Shown here in pieces: positions 16,702 through 24,705 of a stretch of 64,000 nucleotides of DNA (positions are counted from its first letter, which is position 1; every line of letters starts with the position of its first letter). The translations under genes and the position numbers were made by a program. The stretch comes from Micromonospora yangpuensis. Lineage in GTDB: Bacteria; Actinomycetota; Actinomycetes; Mycobacteriales; Micromonosporaceae. Under the pieces are notes generated by a model that worked only from the letters and a program-made list of their open reading frames with translations, made no database searches and was not told the origin of the DNA. The stretch is taken from NCBI RefSeq assembly GCF_900091615.1, contig NZ_FMIA01000002.1:1674001-1738000 (forward strand). The letters run 5' to 3'.

Positions 16702-18125
16702 CACAGCGACGACACCTTCTCCTTGACGAAACGGGAGACCAGCCGGGGCAGGCCCTGGGCGAGGGTCTGGTCGAGCCGGTCGACGAAGCGCTCCACGTCG
16801 ACCGGGTCGACGACCAGTGGGGGACCCACCACCAGCGGATTCTTTCCGTTGAGCGTGTAGTACGTGTATATGTCGTGGTCCCGGTAGAGGGCGTTGACGA
16901 CCGCGCAGGTGACCAGCTTCGTCCCGAACTGGGGATCGCGGGCCAGGCCGGCCGGGGCGAGCTTGGCGACGGCGTCCAGGGCGCGCGGGGCGTTGAGGAA
17001 GACCCCCCACAGCGCACCCGCGCCGCGTACCTCGGAGACCGCGTCGGGGTGCTCCTTGGCGATCCGGGCCAGCCCCGGGGCGAGAATCCGTTCGATGTCG
17101 CGCGCCCGGGCCGGGAAGTCCTCCTCCACCGCCACGTTGATCGCCTCGATCGCGGTGGCGGTCTCCTCGCCGAAGCCGTAGTAGGTGGTGCTGGTGCTCT
17201 GCAACAGGGCGTCGTTGAAGCTCTCGTACGCCTTGTGGAAGATCGGCCGACGGGCCACGTACGCCGAGATCGAGGACTTGCCGCCGCCGAAGGACTTCGA
17301 GGTGGTCACCACGTCCGGGATCAGCCCCGGGTAGCGCATGAAGTAGAACATCGAGCCGGTCTTGCCCCACCCGGTGTAGATCTCGTCGAAGATCAGGACG
17401 ATCTCCTCCCGGGTGCACAGCTCCCGCACCCCGCGCAGGAACTCCTCCGAGCACCACCGCATCGTCGAGGCGCTGAACGGCTCGATCAGCAGGGCGTACA
17501 CGTCGCTTCGGCCCCGCCGGTCCCGGCTGGCGTCCACCGCCGCCCGGACCGAGGCCAGGTCGTCGTAGCCGAAGCTGACCACGCCCGGGATGCCGGGGAA
17601 GGCGAAGTGGTTCTGGGCGCTGCCGGTCAGGCTGCCCGAGCCGAGCAGCTTGCCGTGGAAGCTGATGTCGCTGCGCAGGATCGTGTTGCGCCGGCCGCCG
17701 TGGTACTTGTAGGCCAGCTTGACCGCGCCCTCGACCGCCTCCGCGCCGGAGTTCGGCAGGAACGACATGTCCAGGTCGCCGGGGAGCACCTCGGCCAGGT
17801 TGTGTGAGAGCGCGGCCAGGTACGGCGAGAAGTAGGTCTTGTGGACCTCCATCCGCTGCCGGGCCTGGAAGCGCTGGCGGGCGGCGAGGATGCGCGGGTG
17901 GTTGTGGCCGTGGCTGAGCACCCCGACCCCGCCGGTGAAGTCCAGGATGGCCCGCCCGTCGCGGGTGTGGATGTAGGCGCCCTGGGCGTGGTCGGCCAGC
18001 TCCCGGCCGAAGCCGAACGAGGTCATCAGGCTGACCTGGCTCTTGTTCACGTACTTGCGGTACAGGTTCTGCACCTGGTCGATCGAGAGCTGCTCGGCCG
18101 CGTCGACCGTGTAGAGCTTCGCCAT
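16698..18125 (-). CDS. Class III PLP-dependent aminotransferase
   Basis: 475 aa. FTGGVGVLSHGHNHPRILAA and SFLPNSGAEAVEGAVKLAYK form the PLP phosphate region. LIFDEIYTGWGKTGSMFYF carries the PLP-pyridine Asp, and TTSKSFGGGKSS holds the Schiff-base Lys. The length is standard for fold type I acetylornithine/omega aminotransferases. Its partner is the overlapping SDR gene, so it may aminate a keto-sugar or keto-lipid product. Diamine or ornithine-type transamination is the alternative. It starts at ATG 18125 after a 34-nt gap from the flippase-like gene. Confidence 0.9.
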   Translation of the reverse strand: MAKLYTVDAAEQLSIDQVQNLYRKYVNKSQVSLMTSFGFGRELADHAQGAYIHTRDGRAILDFTGGVGVLSHGHNHPRILAARQRFQARQRMEVHKTYFSPYLAALSHNLAEVLPGDLDMSFLPNSGAEAVEGAVKLAYKYHGGRRNTILRSDISFHGKLLGSGSLTGSAQNHFAFPGIPGVVSFGYDDLASVRAAVDASRDRRGRSDVYALLIEPFSASTMRWCSEEFLRGVRELCTREEIVLIFDEIYTGWGKTGSMFYFMRYPGLIPDVVTTSKSFGGGKSSISAYVARRPIFHKAYESFNDALLQSTSTTYYGFGEETATAIEAINVAVEEDFPARARDIERILAPGLARIAKEHPDAVSEVRGAGALWGVFLNAPRALDAVAKLAPAGLARDPQFGTKLVTCAVVNALYRDHDIYTYYTLNGKNPLVVGPPLVVDPVDVERFVDRLDQTLAQGLPRLVSRFVKEKVSSLW

Positions 18126-18159
18126 GGTGGGTCCCTTCAGGATGGGTGAGGAGGGGGAT

Positions 18160-19224
18160 TCAGCTGGTGGTGGGGGTGGGGGTGAGTCGGGCGGTCGCGG
18201 GCCGCGTCGCCCGCTCCCGCAGGGCGACGGCGGCCAGCGCCGTGCCGGCGGTGAGGATCTCGGCGAGGGTGGTGAGCACCCGGCTGGCGATCGCCGCGGT
18301 GACCGCCGCCGGCAGCGGCAGCACCGTGGCCAGGGCGGCGACCACGATCACCTCGCGGACCCCGGCGCCGTCCGGCACGAACAGGGCGAGCGTGCCGGCG
18401 GTGGTGGCCAGGGCGAACGCGCCGACGGCCACCGGCAGGGCGGTCCCGGCCTCCGCGCCGAGCAGGACCGCGAGGACCCACAGGTGCACGCCGGAGAGCA
18501 CCCAGGACAGGCTCTGGTACCCGATCGAGCGCCGGACGTCGGCCGGCCGGGTGAGCGTGGCCGGGGGCGGCCGGCGGGTCACCCGGGCGGCCAGCGCGAC
18601 CAGGGTGTCGATCACCCCGGGCCGGACGACCAGCACCGCCAGCAGCGCGACCGGGACGAGCAGCCAGGCCAGCCCGGTGCCGAGCACGGCCGGCGCGACC
18701 AGCAACCCCACCGCCCCGCCGGTCAGCATCACCACGACCAGGTTCACCAGGTACGTGCCGGCCATCCGGACCCGGCTGACGCCGGCCTGCTCGCCGAGGC
18801 GCAGCTGGGCCAGCAGCCCCCAGAGCCGGCCGGGCACGAACTTGCCGAGGAAGCCGACGAAGAACATCCGGATCCCGGCCCCGGTCGGCACCGGAGCGCC
18901 GAGGGCCGCCAGGGTCAGCGTCCAGGCACGGGTGCCGCAGAGCAGCCCCACCGCCGTGACCACCAGCGCGGCGAACAACCAGCCGGCGGTCTCCGGGCGC
19001 AGCAGCCGGCCCAGGGCCGACCACTGCTGTCCGCGCAGGGCCACCGTGACCCCGCCGACCACCGCCGCCACGAAGGCCACCGTCAGCACCGGCCGCAGCA
19101 CCCGCCGCCAGCGGTGCCGGCCGCCCGGTCCGCCCGGCGCGTTCGTCGCCTCCGCCGTCGGGCCGGCGTCGCGTCCGCCCGCGTTCGTCGCCGGGGCCGT
19201 GCCGGGCCCGCCCGGCGCGTTCAT
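18160..19224 (-). CDS. LPG-synthase-TM / UPF0104 family integral membrane protein
   Basis: About 354 aa. A Gly/Ala/Pro-rich soluble head of some 40 residues precedes six to eight transmembrane helices (RPVLTVAFVAAVVGGVTVAL; AALVVTAVGLLCGTRAWT; FLGKFVPGRLWGLLAQLRL). The FxGKFxPGRxW motif matches the conserved loop of the UPF0104/AglD-like family seen in LPG synthase transmembrane regions and in proteins linked to lipid-linked sugar transfer or flipping. A late DGAGVREVIVV segment is also typical. ATG 19224 overlaps the upstream GT2 by 4 nt. It probably moves or positions the lipid-linked intermediate. Confidence 0.85.
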   Translation of the reverse strand: MNAPGGPGTAPATNAGGRDAGPTAEATNAPGGPGGRHRWRRVLRPVLTVAFVAAVVGGVTVALRGQQWSALGRLLRPETAGWLFAALVVTAVGLLCGTRAWTLTLAALGAPVPTGAGIRMFFVGFLGKFVPGRLWGLLAQLRLGEQAGVSRVRMAGTYLVNLVVVMLTGGAVGLLVAPAVLGTGLAWLLVPVALLAVLVVRPGVIDTLVALAARVTRRPPPATLTRPADVRRSIGYQSLSWVLSGVHLWVLAVLLGAEAGTALPVAVGAFALATTAGTLALFVPDGAGVREVIVVAALATVLPLPAAVTAAIASRVLTTLAEILTAGTALAAVALRERATRPATARLTPTPTTS

Positions 19225-20231
19225 CGGCGGGCCTCGGCCAGGCTCAGCGGCTGCGGCGTGGCCGTGCCGCGCAACCGGGTGAGCAGACCGACCGCCGCGC
19301 CGGCCACGATGGCCAGCTGGGCGACCAGGTGCACGCCGACGAAGTACGCCAGGAAGGCCGACCCGCGCTCGCGACGGACGAAGGGCAGCAGCCCCGGGTC
19401 GGCCAGCAGGAACAGCCCGAAGCAGACCACCGGTACCGCCCAGAGCGCCGGGTGCACCAGCCCCAACGGCAGGCTGAGCAGCACCAACGGGGCGACCAGC
19501 ACACCCAGGGCGGGATTGACCGCGACACTGCCGGCGCGCATCCGGTGCGACCCGGCGAACGCCGCCAGCGGCAGCGACCGGCGGTACTGCTCCCGCAGCA
19601 TCGCGCGGAACCCGGCGCAGTCGTCGTGCCGGCCGACCACCGTGTCGGTGAGCCGGATCCCGGCCACCCGCACCAGCCGGTCGCTGTACTCGACGTCCTC
19701 GGCGTCGCGCAGTCCCTCGTGGAACCGGCCGGCCGCGGCGAACACCGAGCGGCGCACCGCGGCCAGCGCGAAGACGGCGGTGCTGACCCGGCCGACGCTG
19801 CGCCGCCGCCACCAGTGCGCGTGCAGGACCTTGTAGTGCTCGATCGGCCCGTCGTCGTACAGCGGCCGGGTGTCGTAGGTGCCGTGCACGCAGCCGCACT
19901 CCGGGTCGGCCGCCAGCACCGCCAGCGCGTTGGCGATCGCGTCGGGGCGCAACGCCACGTCGGAGTCGACGAAGAAGAGGATCTCGCCGGTCGCCTCCCG
20001 GGCGCCGATGTTGCGGGCCGCCGACACGCCCTTGTTGCCGCCGCCGGCGACGATCCGGCACGGGTAGCGCGCCGCGATCTCCCTCGACCGGTCGGTGGAG
20101 CCGTCGTCGACGACGATCACCTCGTACGGCCGGTGCGTCTGGGCGAACACGGCGTCCAGGCACGCGCCGAGCGTTTTCTCGTAGTTGTAGTTCGGCACGA
20201 TCACCGACACCGTCTGCTCATCAGCGGCCAT
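19221..20231 (-). CDS. Membrane-anchored GT2 glycosyltransferase (operon start)
   Basis: 336 aa. The GT-A core has VSVIVPNYNYEKTLGACLDA, EVIVVDDGSTDRS and GEILFFVDSDVALRPDAIAN, with a downstream EDVEYSDR catalytic-region motif. The C-terminus has hydrophobic helices (VLVAPLVLLSLPLGLVHPAL; AVPVVCFGLFLLAD; YFVGVHLVAQLAIVAGAAVG). It is paralogous to the GT2 at 13460. ATG 20231 lies behind GGGAGAGG. It is the first gene of the seven-gene minus-strand operon ending at 12153, so its upstream region (20232-20431) should carry the promoter. Confidence 0.88.
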   Translation of the reverse strand: MAADEQTVSVIVPNYNYEKTLGACLDAVFAQTHRPYEVIVVDDGSTDRSREIAARYPCRIVAGGGNKGVSAARNIGAREATGEILFFVDSDVALRPDAIANALAVLAADPECGCVHGTYDTRPLYDDGPIEHYKVLHAHWWRRRSVGRVSTAVFALAAVRRSVFAAAGRFHEGLRDAEDVEYSDRLVRVAGIRLTDTVVGRHDDCAGFRAMLREQYRRSLPLAAFAGSHRMRAGSVAVNPALGVLVAPLVLLSLPLGLVHPALWAVPVVCFGLFLLADPGLLPFVRRERGSAFLAYFVGVHLVAQLAIVAGAAVGLLTRLRGTATPQPLSLAEARR

Positions 20232-20250
20232 TCGGCCTCTCCCTTTCACG

Positions 20251-20262
20251 ACCGACGTCGGT
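20251..20262. promoter_or_regulatory. Perfect 12-bp dyad in the leader of the GT2 operon
   Basis: ACCGACGTCGGT is self-complementary and lies 20 nt upstream of the GT2 start. It could be an operator or a leader hairpin. No regulator can be assigned and the score is low because short dyads are common in GC-rich DNA. Confidence 0.3.
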
Positions 20263-20431
20263 TGTGACGTCCAGGAACTCCGATGTCGATGACGTTAGGC
20301 AGCCGTCGATCCCCGGCCAAGGTGGCGAATCCTTTTCCGGTGCCGATCTCCTCGAAGGTGGCAAGGGCGACTACGACCAAAAGCGCATTCCTGCGGCGTA
20401 CCCGGAATGGTGCGCGTGGAGCGCGCACAGA

Positions 20432-20469
20432 AAGGCACCCGGTACGCCAGTCGGCGTACCGGGTGCCTT
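20432..20469. terminator. 17-bp perfect-stem terminator
   Basis: AAGGCACCCGGTACGCC, loop AGTC, then GGCGTACCGGGTGCCTT. It lies just beyond the stop at 20487 of the small minus-strand ORF and ends the SARP transcript before the GT2 operon promoter. On the minus strand it is preceded by TTGCCTTCG-like sequence and has no long U-run. Confidence 0.85.
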
Positions 20470-20486
20470 CGTTCGGTGGGTTGCTC

Positions 20487-20732
20487 TCAGTTGCGTTGGG
20501 TGAGGCGCAGCAGCATCGGCGGGCAGTCGTCGGCGGTGCTCAGCAGGAACCGCCGGGCCCGCCGCAGGCCCGCGCGCCACCGGGTGGGCAGCGACCGGGG
20601 TGGGGTCGGTGACGTGGCCGGCTCCGGCGGGGCGAGCCCGGTCCCCGACGCCGCCACCGAAGGCCGGGCGTCGACGGGCCGGACCGGCCCGGGTGCGGTG
20701 GTAACCGCGGGTCGCAGTTGGGTAGTGGTCAC
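20487..20732 (-). CDS. Small protein encoded behind the SARP regulator
   Basis: 81 aa from GTG 20732, preceded by GAAGGAG at good spacing. It begins VTTTQLRPAVTT, has a Pro/Ala-rich middle (GLAPPEPATSPTPPRSLPTR) and ends in a basic-hydrophobic segment, RRARRFLLSTADDCPPMLLR, then LTQRN. No family is recognised. It lies 40 nt downstream of the SARP gene, shares its transcript and is followed at once by a strong terminator, which argues that it is a real gene. It could be a small regulator or a ribosomally made peptide precursor. No lanthipeptide, lasso or rSAM maturase gene is near, so the precursor idea is weak. Confidence 0.5.
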   Translation of the reverse strand: MTTTQLRPAVTTAPGPVRPVDARPSVAASGTGLAPPEPATSPTPPRSLPTRWRAGLRRARRFLLSTADDCPPMLLRLTQRN

Positions 20733-20772
20733 GGTTGCTCCTTCCAGTTGCGTTGTCGGCATCCGGTGGCGG

Positions 20773-21483
20773 TCACACCTCCGCCAGCCGGCCCCGGGCA
20801 AGGTCGTCCCAGCGCAGCGCCTGCGAGGTGAGACCGAGCCGGTGGTGGCAGTCGGTAAGCACGGCGAAGGCCACCGGGTCGTAGGGGTCGACGTCGATCG
20901 CCCGACGGTTCCAGTGGATCGCCGTCCACCAGTCGCCGGTGGTCAGGGCCAGGTCGCTGAGGTACCGCAGCGCCTGCAGGGCCCGGGTCCGGCACCACTC
21001 CCGTTCCGTCACCACCCACTGGGCGTCCTGCGTGGGCAGCAGGGGGCCCTGGTAGACCGCCACCGCGCGATGGAAGTGCTCGGCGGCCGCGGCGTGGTTG
21101 CCGGCGGCGACGGCGGCCTCGGCGTTGGCGATCCACCTGCCGAACGTGGTGACGTCGATCCGCAGCTCGTCGGCGCGCAGCAGGTAGCCACCGTCGACCG
21201 AGCAGATCTGCACCGGCGTCGGTCGGCCGGCCGGGCCGCCGAGCGCCCGCCGCGCGCCGTGCACCGCGGCCTTCACCGAGGTGGTACCCGCCGACGGCGG
21301 CAGGTGCGGCCAGAGTGCCTCACGCAGCGTGTCCCGGCTGACCGGCCGCCCGACGTGCAGCAGCAGGTACTGCACCAGTGCCCGGGACCGACCGGCCCGC
21401 CAGTTCGTCACGGGATTGCCATGAATGGTGATCTGGAAGCCGCCGAACAGTTCGGCGGTCGACGATTCTGCGTGGTACGACAT
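20773..21483 (-). CDS. SARP-family (BTAD) pathway regulator
   Basis: About 236 aa. The winged-helix DNA-binding domain shows TAELFGGFQITIHGNPVTNW and RALVQYLLLHVGRPVSRDTL, then REALWPHLPPSAGTTSVKAA and VHGARRALGG. A bacterial transcriptional activation domain with TPR-like helices follows (DVTTFGRWIANAEAAVAAGN; YQGPLLPTQDAQWVVTEREW). Small SARPs of this size typically activate antibiotic clusters in actinomycetes. ATG 21483 has GGAG upstream. It is divergent from the UbiA gene at 21677 and lies between the glycolipid operon and the tabtoxin-like operon, so it could control either or both. Confidence 0.9.
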   Translation of the reverse strand: MSYHAESSTAELFGGFQITIHGNPVTNWRAGRSRALVQYLLLHVGRPVSRDTLREALWPHLPPSAGTTSVKAAVHGARRALGGPAGRPTPVQICSVDGGYLLRADELRIDVTTFGRWIANAEAAVAAGNHAAAAEHFHRAVAVYQGPLLPTQDAQWVVTEREWCRTRALQALRYLSDLALTTGDWWTAIHWNRRAIDVDPYDPVAFAVLTDCHHRLGLTSQALRWDDLARGRLAEV

Positions 21484-21613
21484 GAGGACTCCGCTGTGCT
21501 CCGTGGTTGGCTGGGTGGGAGCGACAGGTCGACCATAAATTGCGTGCGTCGCGGCGGGCAGGTAGCGGGTGTTGTCCGGGGTGGGGAAGTAGCGTTTGGT
21601 AGTGCCACCCCTG

Positions 21614-21625
21614 CGACCTAGGTCG
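21614..21625. promoter_or_regulatory. Perfect 12-bp dyad between SARP and UbiA genes
   Basis: CGACCTAGGTCG lies within the 193-bp divergent region, extended imperfectly to TGCGACCTAGGTCGTA. It is a candidate operator for either gene. SARPs themselves usually bind direct heptamer repeats, so another regulator such as the nearby NarL-type protein is possible. Confidence 0.35.
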
Positions 21626-21676
21626 TAGTCCGGGTTGGTGGCTCGGATGAACCGGAAAAGGTGTGGCGGCCTCACG

Positions 21677-22642
21677 ATGTTTCACATGACCTACTCGGTG
21701 AATGGGCTCGACCGGTACTTCCGGGTCGACGGCCCGGTCCGGCCGGCGGTGCCGGCGTTGGCAGCCATCGCCCAGGGCGGTGGCCAGGTGGTGGCGAGTT
21801 GGCGGGAGGCCCGCCCGGTCGTCCAGGTCATCTTCCAGTTGCGGTTCTTCGCCGGTGCCGCGGTGGCCGCTCCGCACGCCGTGGTGACCCGCCCCGGGGC
21901 GCTGCTGCTGGGCTCGCTCGCCTGGCTCTGCGCGACCTGGTTCGTCTATCTGCTCAACGGGCTGAACGACCAGGTCGAGGACCGGCGCAACGGTTCGCAC
22001 CGGCCGTTGGCCACCGGGGCGCTGCCGACCGCCGCCGCCCGTCGGATCGCGGTCGGGCTGGCCGCCGCCGCGCTGCTGCTGGGCGCGGCGGTGTCGCTGC
22101 GGCTGGCCGGCCTGGTCGCGGTGATGCTGCTGCTCGGTTGGCTGTACTCGGCCGGTCCGCGCCCGCAGAAGGGCAACATGCTCGGCTTCGTCCTGGTCGT
22201 CGCCGCCGGTGGGGTGGTCACCTACCTGGCCGGCAGCGCGGCGGCGGGCGGCCTGTTCGAGCCGGAGCTGGTGGTGCTGATGCTGGCCATGTCGATGTGG
22301 ATGGCGCTGGCCGGCACCACCAAGGACCTCTCCGACGTCGCCGGTGACCGGGCGGCCGGCCGGCGTACCCTGCCGGTGCTGCTCGGCGACCACGGGGCCC
22401 GCCGGCTGATGGCCGCGCTGGTCGCACTGGCCGGCGGGGTGCTGCTGATCGGCGCGCTGCTGGTGACCCCGACGCTGGCCGCGCCGGCGGCCGTGCTCAC
22501 CGTCGGCGCGACGGCGGTGGTCGGCTGCCTGCTGGCCGGCACCGGGGCGACCGATCGGCGGCGGCAGCGCCGCCCGTACCGGATCTTCATGGTCAGCCAG
22601 TACGCCGTTCACCTGACGGTGCTGAGCCAGTTCGTCAACTGA
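21677..22642 (+). CDS. UbiA-family prenyltransferase (second copy)
   Basis: About 321 aa with eight or nine hydrophobic helices. The first Asp-rich motif is a variant, NDQVEDRRNGSHRPL, and the second is TKDLSDVAGDRAAGRRTLP. Both resemble UbiA enzymes that prenylate aromatic or lipid acceptors with Mg2+. It differs from the RPHQWAKN type at 14602, so the substrates should differ. ATG 21677 was chosen. ATG 21635 and 21647 are in-frame alternatives, and none has a strong Shine-Dalgarno. It is divergent from the SARP gene, and 150 bp separate it from the histidine kinase gene. Confidence 0.82.
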   Translation: MFHMTYSVNGLDRYFRVDGPVRPAVPALAAIAQGGGQVVASWREARPVVQVIFQLRFFAGAAVAAPHAVVTRPGALLLGSLAWLCATWFVYLLNGLNDQVEDRRNGSHRPLATGALPTAAARRIAVGLAAAALLLGAAVSLRLAGLVAVMLLLGWLYSAGPRPQKGNMLGFVLVVAAGGVVTYLAGSAAAGGLFEPELVVLMLAMSMWMALAGTTKDLSDVAGDRAAGRRTLPVLLGDHGARRLMAALVALAGGVLLIGALLVTPTLAAPAAVLTVGATAVVGCLLAGTGATDRRRQRRPYRIFMVSQYAVHLTVLSQFVN

Positions 22643-22792
22643 CAGCCGACTATTCGTCACACTTCCGTGCCGCCTTGGAAACACGCGTATCGTCGACTGT
22701 GGCCGCTGGACCTTGTGGTGCCAGCGGCCATGATCTAATCTGCGCGGCCCACGCGCTACCTGTGGTAATCTCGGGCGTGACAGGGGGGATCC

Positions 22793-23875
22793 ATGGGGAA
22801 ACCACATGAAATGGGACCTGTGGGTGAGGTCGAGTTGTCCTCAACGGCACGGGAAATTGTCGCCGCTTTCCAGGATTCGCTCCGTCGGCAGGGCAACGAG
22901 CTGGTCACCGGCCCCGAGGTCGTGGCGCAGCTCGCGATCCAGGTCCAGTCGGTGCTCGACGACATCGAGGCCCGCCTCTCCGGTGCCGACGCGACCTCGG
23001 TGGAGCTGGTAGGTGAGTCCCGACTCTTCAACGTCGACATCGGCGCCGACCGGGCCCGCCGGGGCATCCACCCGGTGCAGTCGCTGCGCGCGGCGACCAC
23101 CCTCTTCGAGGTCATGCTGCGGATCCTCACCCGCGACCTGCCTCCCACCGACAGCGCCGCCGCGCTCCGGCTCAGCCGGGCGCTGCACGAGGCCATCATG
23201 GCCCGGGTCGCGTTGGCCTCACTGTCCTATGTGGGGTTTCTGATGGAGAAGCTCCAGGCCTCCCGGCAGGAGGAACGGACCCGGATCGCCCGGGAGCTGC
23301 ACGACCGGGTGCTGCACGAGATGGGCCTGACCCTGCACCGGCTGGACCTGCACCGGCACTACGCCGACCGCGATCCGGCGCAGGCCCGGGCGAAGGTCGA
23401 CGCGGCCATCGAGTCGCTGGACGAGGCGCTGCGCACGGTGCGGACCCTCTCCGCCGAGCTGCGCCGCTCGGTCGGCGAGTACGGCCTGGAGCGCACCCTG
23501 CGTGCCTACCTGGAGGCCAACGCGCCGACATCGGTGCAGTTCTCGGTGACCACCACCGGCGACGTCAAGGCGCTCCCGCCCGACGTGTCGGAGGAGCTCT
23601 ATCTGATCATGCGGGAGGCGGCCCGTAACGCGTTGCGGCACGCCGACCCCGGCCGGCTGGAGCTCTCCATCGACGTGGGTGACGACGCGGTCGCCGCCGC
23701 GGTGGTCGACGACGGGGCCGGGTTCGACACCGGTGACCCCGACCGGGCCCGGGGCGGCCTGCCCTCGATGTACGAACGGGCGCTGTTGTTGCACGGCGTC
23801 CTGACCCTGACCAGTGCGCCCGGCAGCGGTACCCGCGTCGAGGTGCGAATCCCGTTCTCCGAGGCAGGGCTGTGA
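22793..23875 (+). CDS. Cytosolic NarL-type sensor histidine kinase
   Basis: 360 aa with no transmembrane helix. An all-alpha sensor region (residues 1-150) precedes a HisKA_3 dimerisation helix, SRQEERTRIARELHDRVLHE, whose H in ELHDRV is the phospho-acceptor. A HATPase_c domain follows: LYLIMREAARNALRHADPG (N box) and VVDDGAGFDTGDP with GGLPSMYERALLLHG. The lack of a membrane anchor implies an intracellular signal or protein partner. The stop overlaps the response-regulator GTG as GTGA, so the two are coupled. Confidence 0.9.
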   Translation: MGKPHEMGPVGEVELSSTAREIVAAFQDSLRRQGNELVTGPEVVAQLAIQVQSVLDDIEARLSGADATSVELVGESRLFNVDIGADRARRGIHPVQSLRAATTLFEVMLRILTRDLPPTDSAAALRLSRALHEAIMARVALASLSYVGFLMEKLQASRQEERTRIARELHDRVLHEMGLTLHRLDLHRHYADRDPAQARAKVDAAIESLDEALRTVRTLSAELRRSVGEYGLERTLRAYLEANAPTSVQFSVTTTGDVKALPPDVSEELYLIMREAARNALRHADPGRLELSIDVGDDAVAAAVVDDGAGFDTGDPDRARGGLPSMYERALLLHGVLTLTSAPGSGTRVEVRIPFSEAGL

Positions 23876-24555
23876 GCATTCCCGTACGGTCGCAGATCAG
23901 GGTGTGCCTGGCCGACGACCACAACCTGTTGCGTGACGGCATCCGCGAGATGCTCTCCACCGAGCCGGAGTTCGCGGTGGTGGGCGAGGCGTCGTCCGGC
24001 CCCGAGGCGCTGGCCATGGTGGCCCGGCTGCGCCCCGAGGTGCTGCTGCTCGACGTGGAGATGCCCGGTCCGGGTGCACGGGCCGTCATCCGCCAGGCCC
24101 GGCAGGTGGCGCCGGAGACCCGGGTGATCGTGCTGACGATGCACGACGACCCGGACATGGTGCACGAGTTGCTGGAGGCCGGCGCGGTCGCGTACCTGCT
24201 CAAGACGATCCTGCGGGACGACCTGATCGCCGCGGTCCGGTCGGTGGTCCGCCGGCCCAGCCAGAGCGTCCTGCTGGCGGTCTCTCGGGAGACCGTGGAA
24301 CGGCTGGACCGGCAGAAGCCGCGCACCACGGGCACCCCGCTGACCGCCCGGGAGCTGGAGGTGCTCCGGCTCATCGCGGAGGCGATGAGCAACGCGCAGA
24401 TCGCCAGCCGGTTGTTCATCACCGAGGCGACCGTCAAGCGGCACCTGACCAACATCTACGCCAAGCTGCACGCCGTGTCCCGGGTGGACGCCATCCGTAA
24501 GGCCACGGCCGCCCGGCTGATCAAGCCGATGGACGACCATCCCACCGTCTTCTGA
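23872..24555 (+). CDS. NarL/LuxR-type response regulator
   Basis: 227 aa. The receiver domain has VCLADDHNLLRDGIREML (acidic pair), LLLDVEMPG with the phospho-Asp, the conserved Thr in VIVLTMHDD and the Lys in AYLLKTI. A LuxR-type HTH follows: LTARELEVLRLIAEAMSNAQ, then IASRLFITEATVKRHLTNIY. It is the cognate partner of the overlapping histidine kinase. It may regulate the neighbouring UbiA, the MbtH-adenylation gene or the 26.6-40.9 kb operon; the sequence does not decide which. Confidence 0.92.
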   Translation: MSIPVRSQIRVCLADDHNLLRDGIREMLSTEPEFAVVGEASSGPEALAMVARLRPEVLLLDVEMPGPGARAVIRQARQVAPETRVIVLTMHDDPDMVHELLEAGAVAYLLKTILRDDLIAAVRSVVRRPSQSVLLAVSRETVERLDRQKPRTTGTPLTARELEVLRLIAEAMSNAQIASRLFITEATVKRHLTNIYAKLHAVSRVDAIRKATAARLIKPMDDHPTVF

Positions 24556-24705
24556 GGGCGGCCCGGCGGGTATGACCGGGGTGTGACCGGAGCTGGCTAG
24601 CTTCGGTGGGGTCGGATGTCGACGAGGTGTCGCGGGTGTTGCCGGATCCTCGCCGACCGCCGTCGTCCATGCCGTTGTCCGGGTCCGCACTTCTGGGAGC
24701 AGCAC

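Noticed and set aside
20487..20732. A RiPP precursor
   Set aside because: No maturase, protease or leader-binding gene is nearby and no core-like repeat or Cys/Ser pattern stands out.
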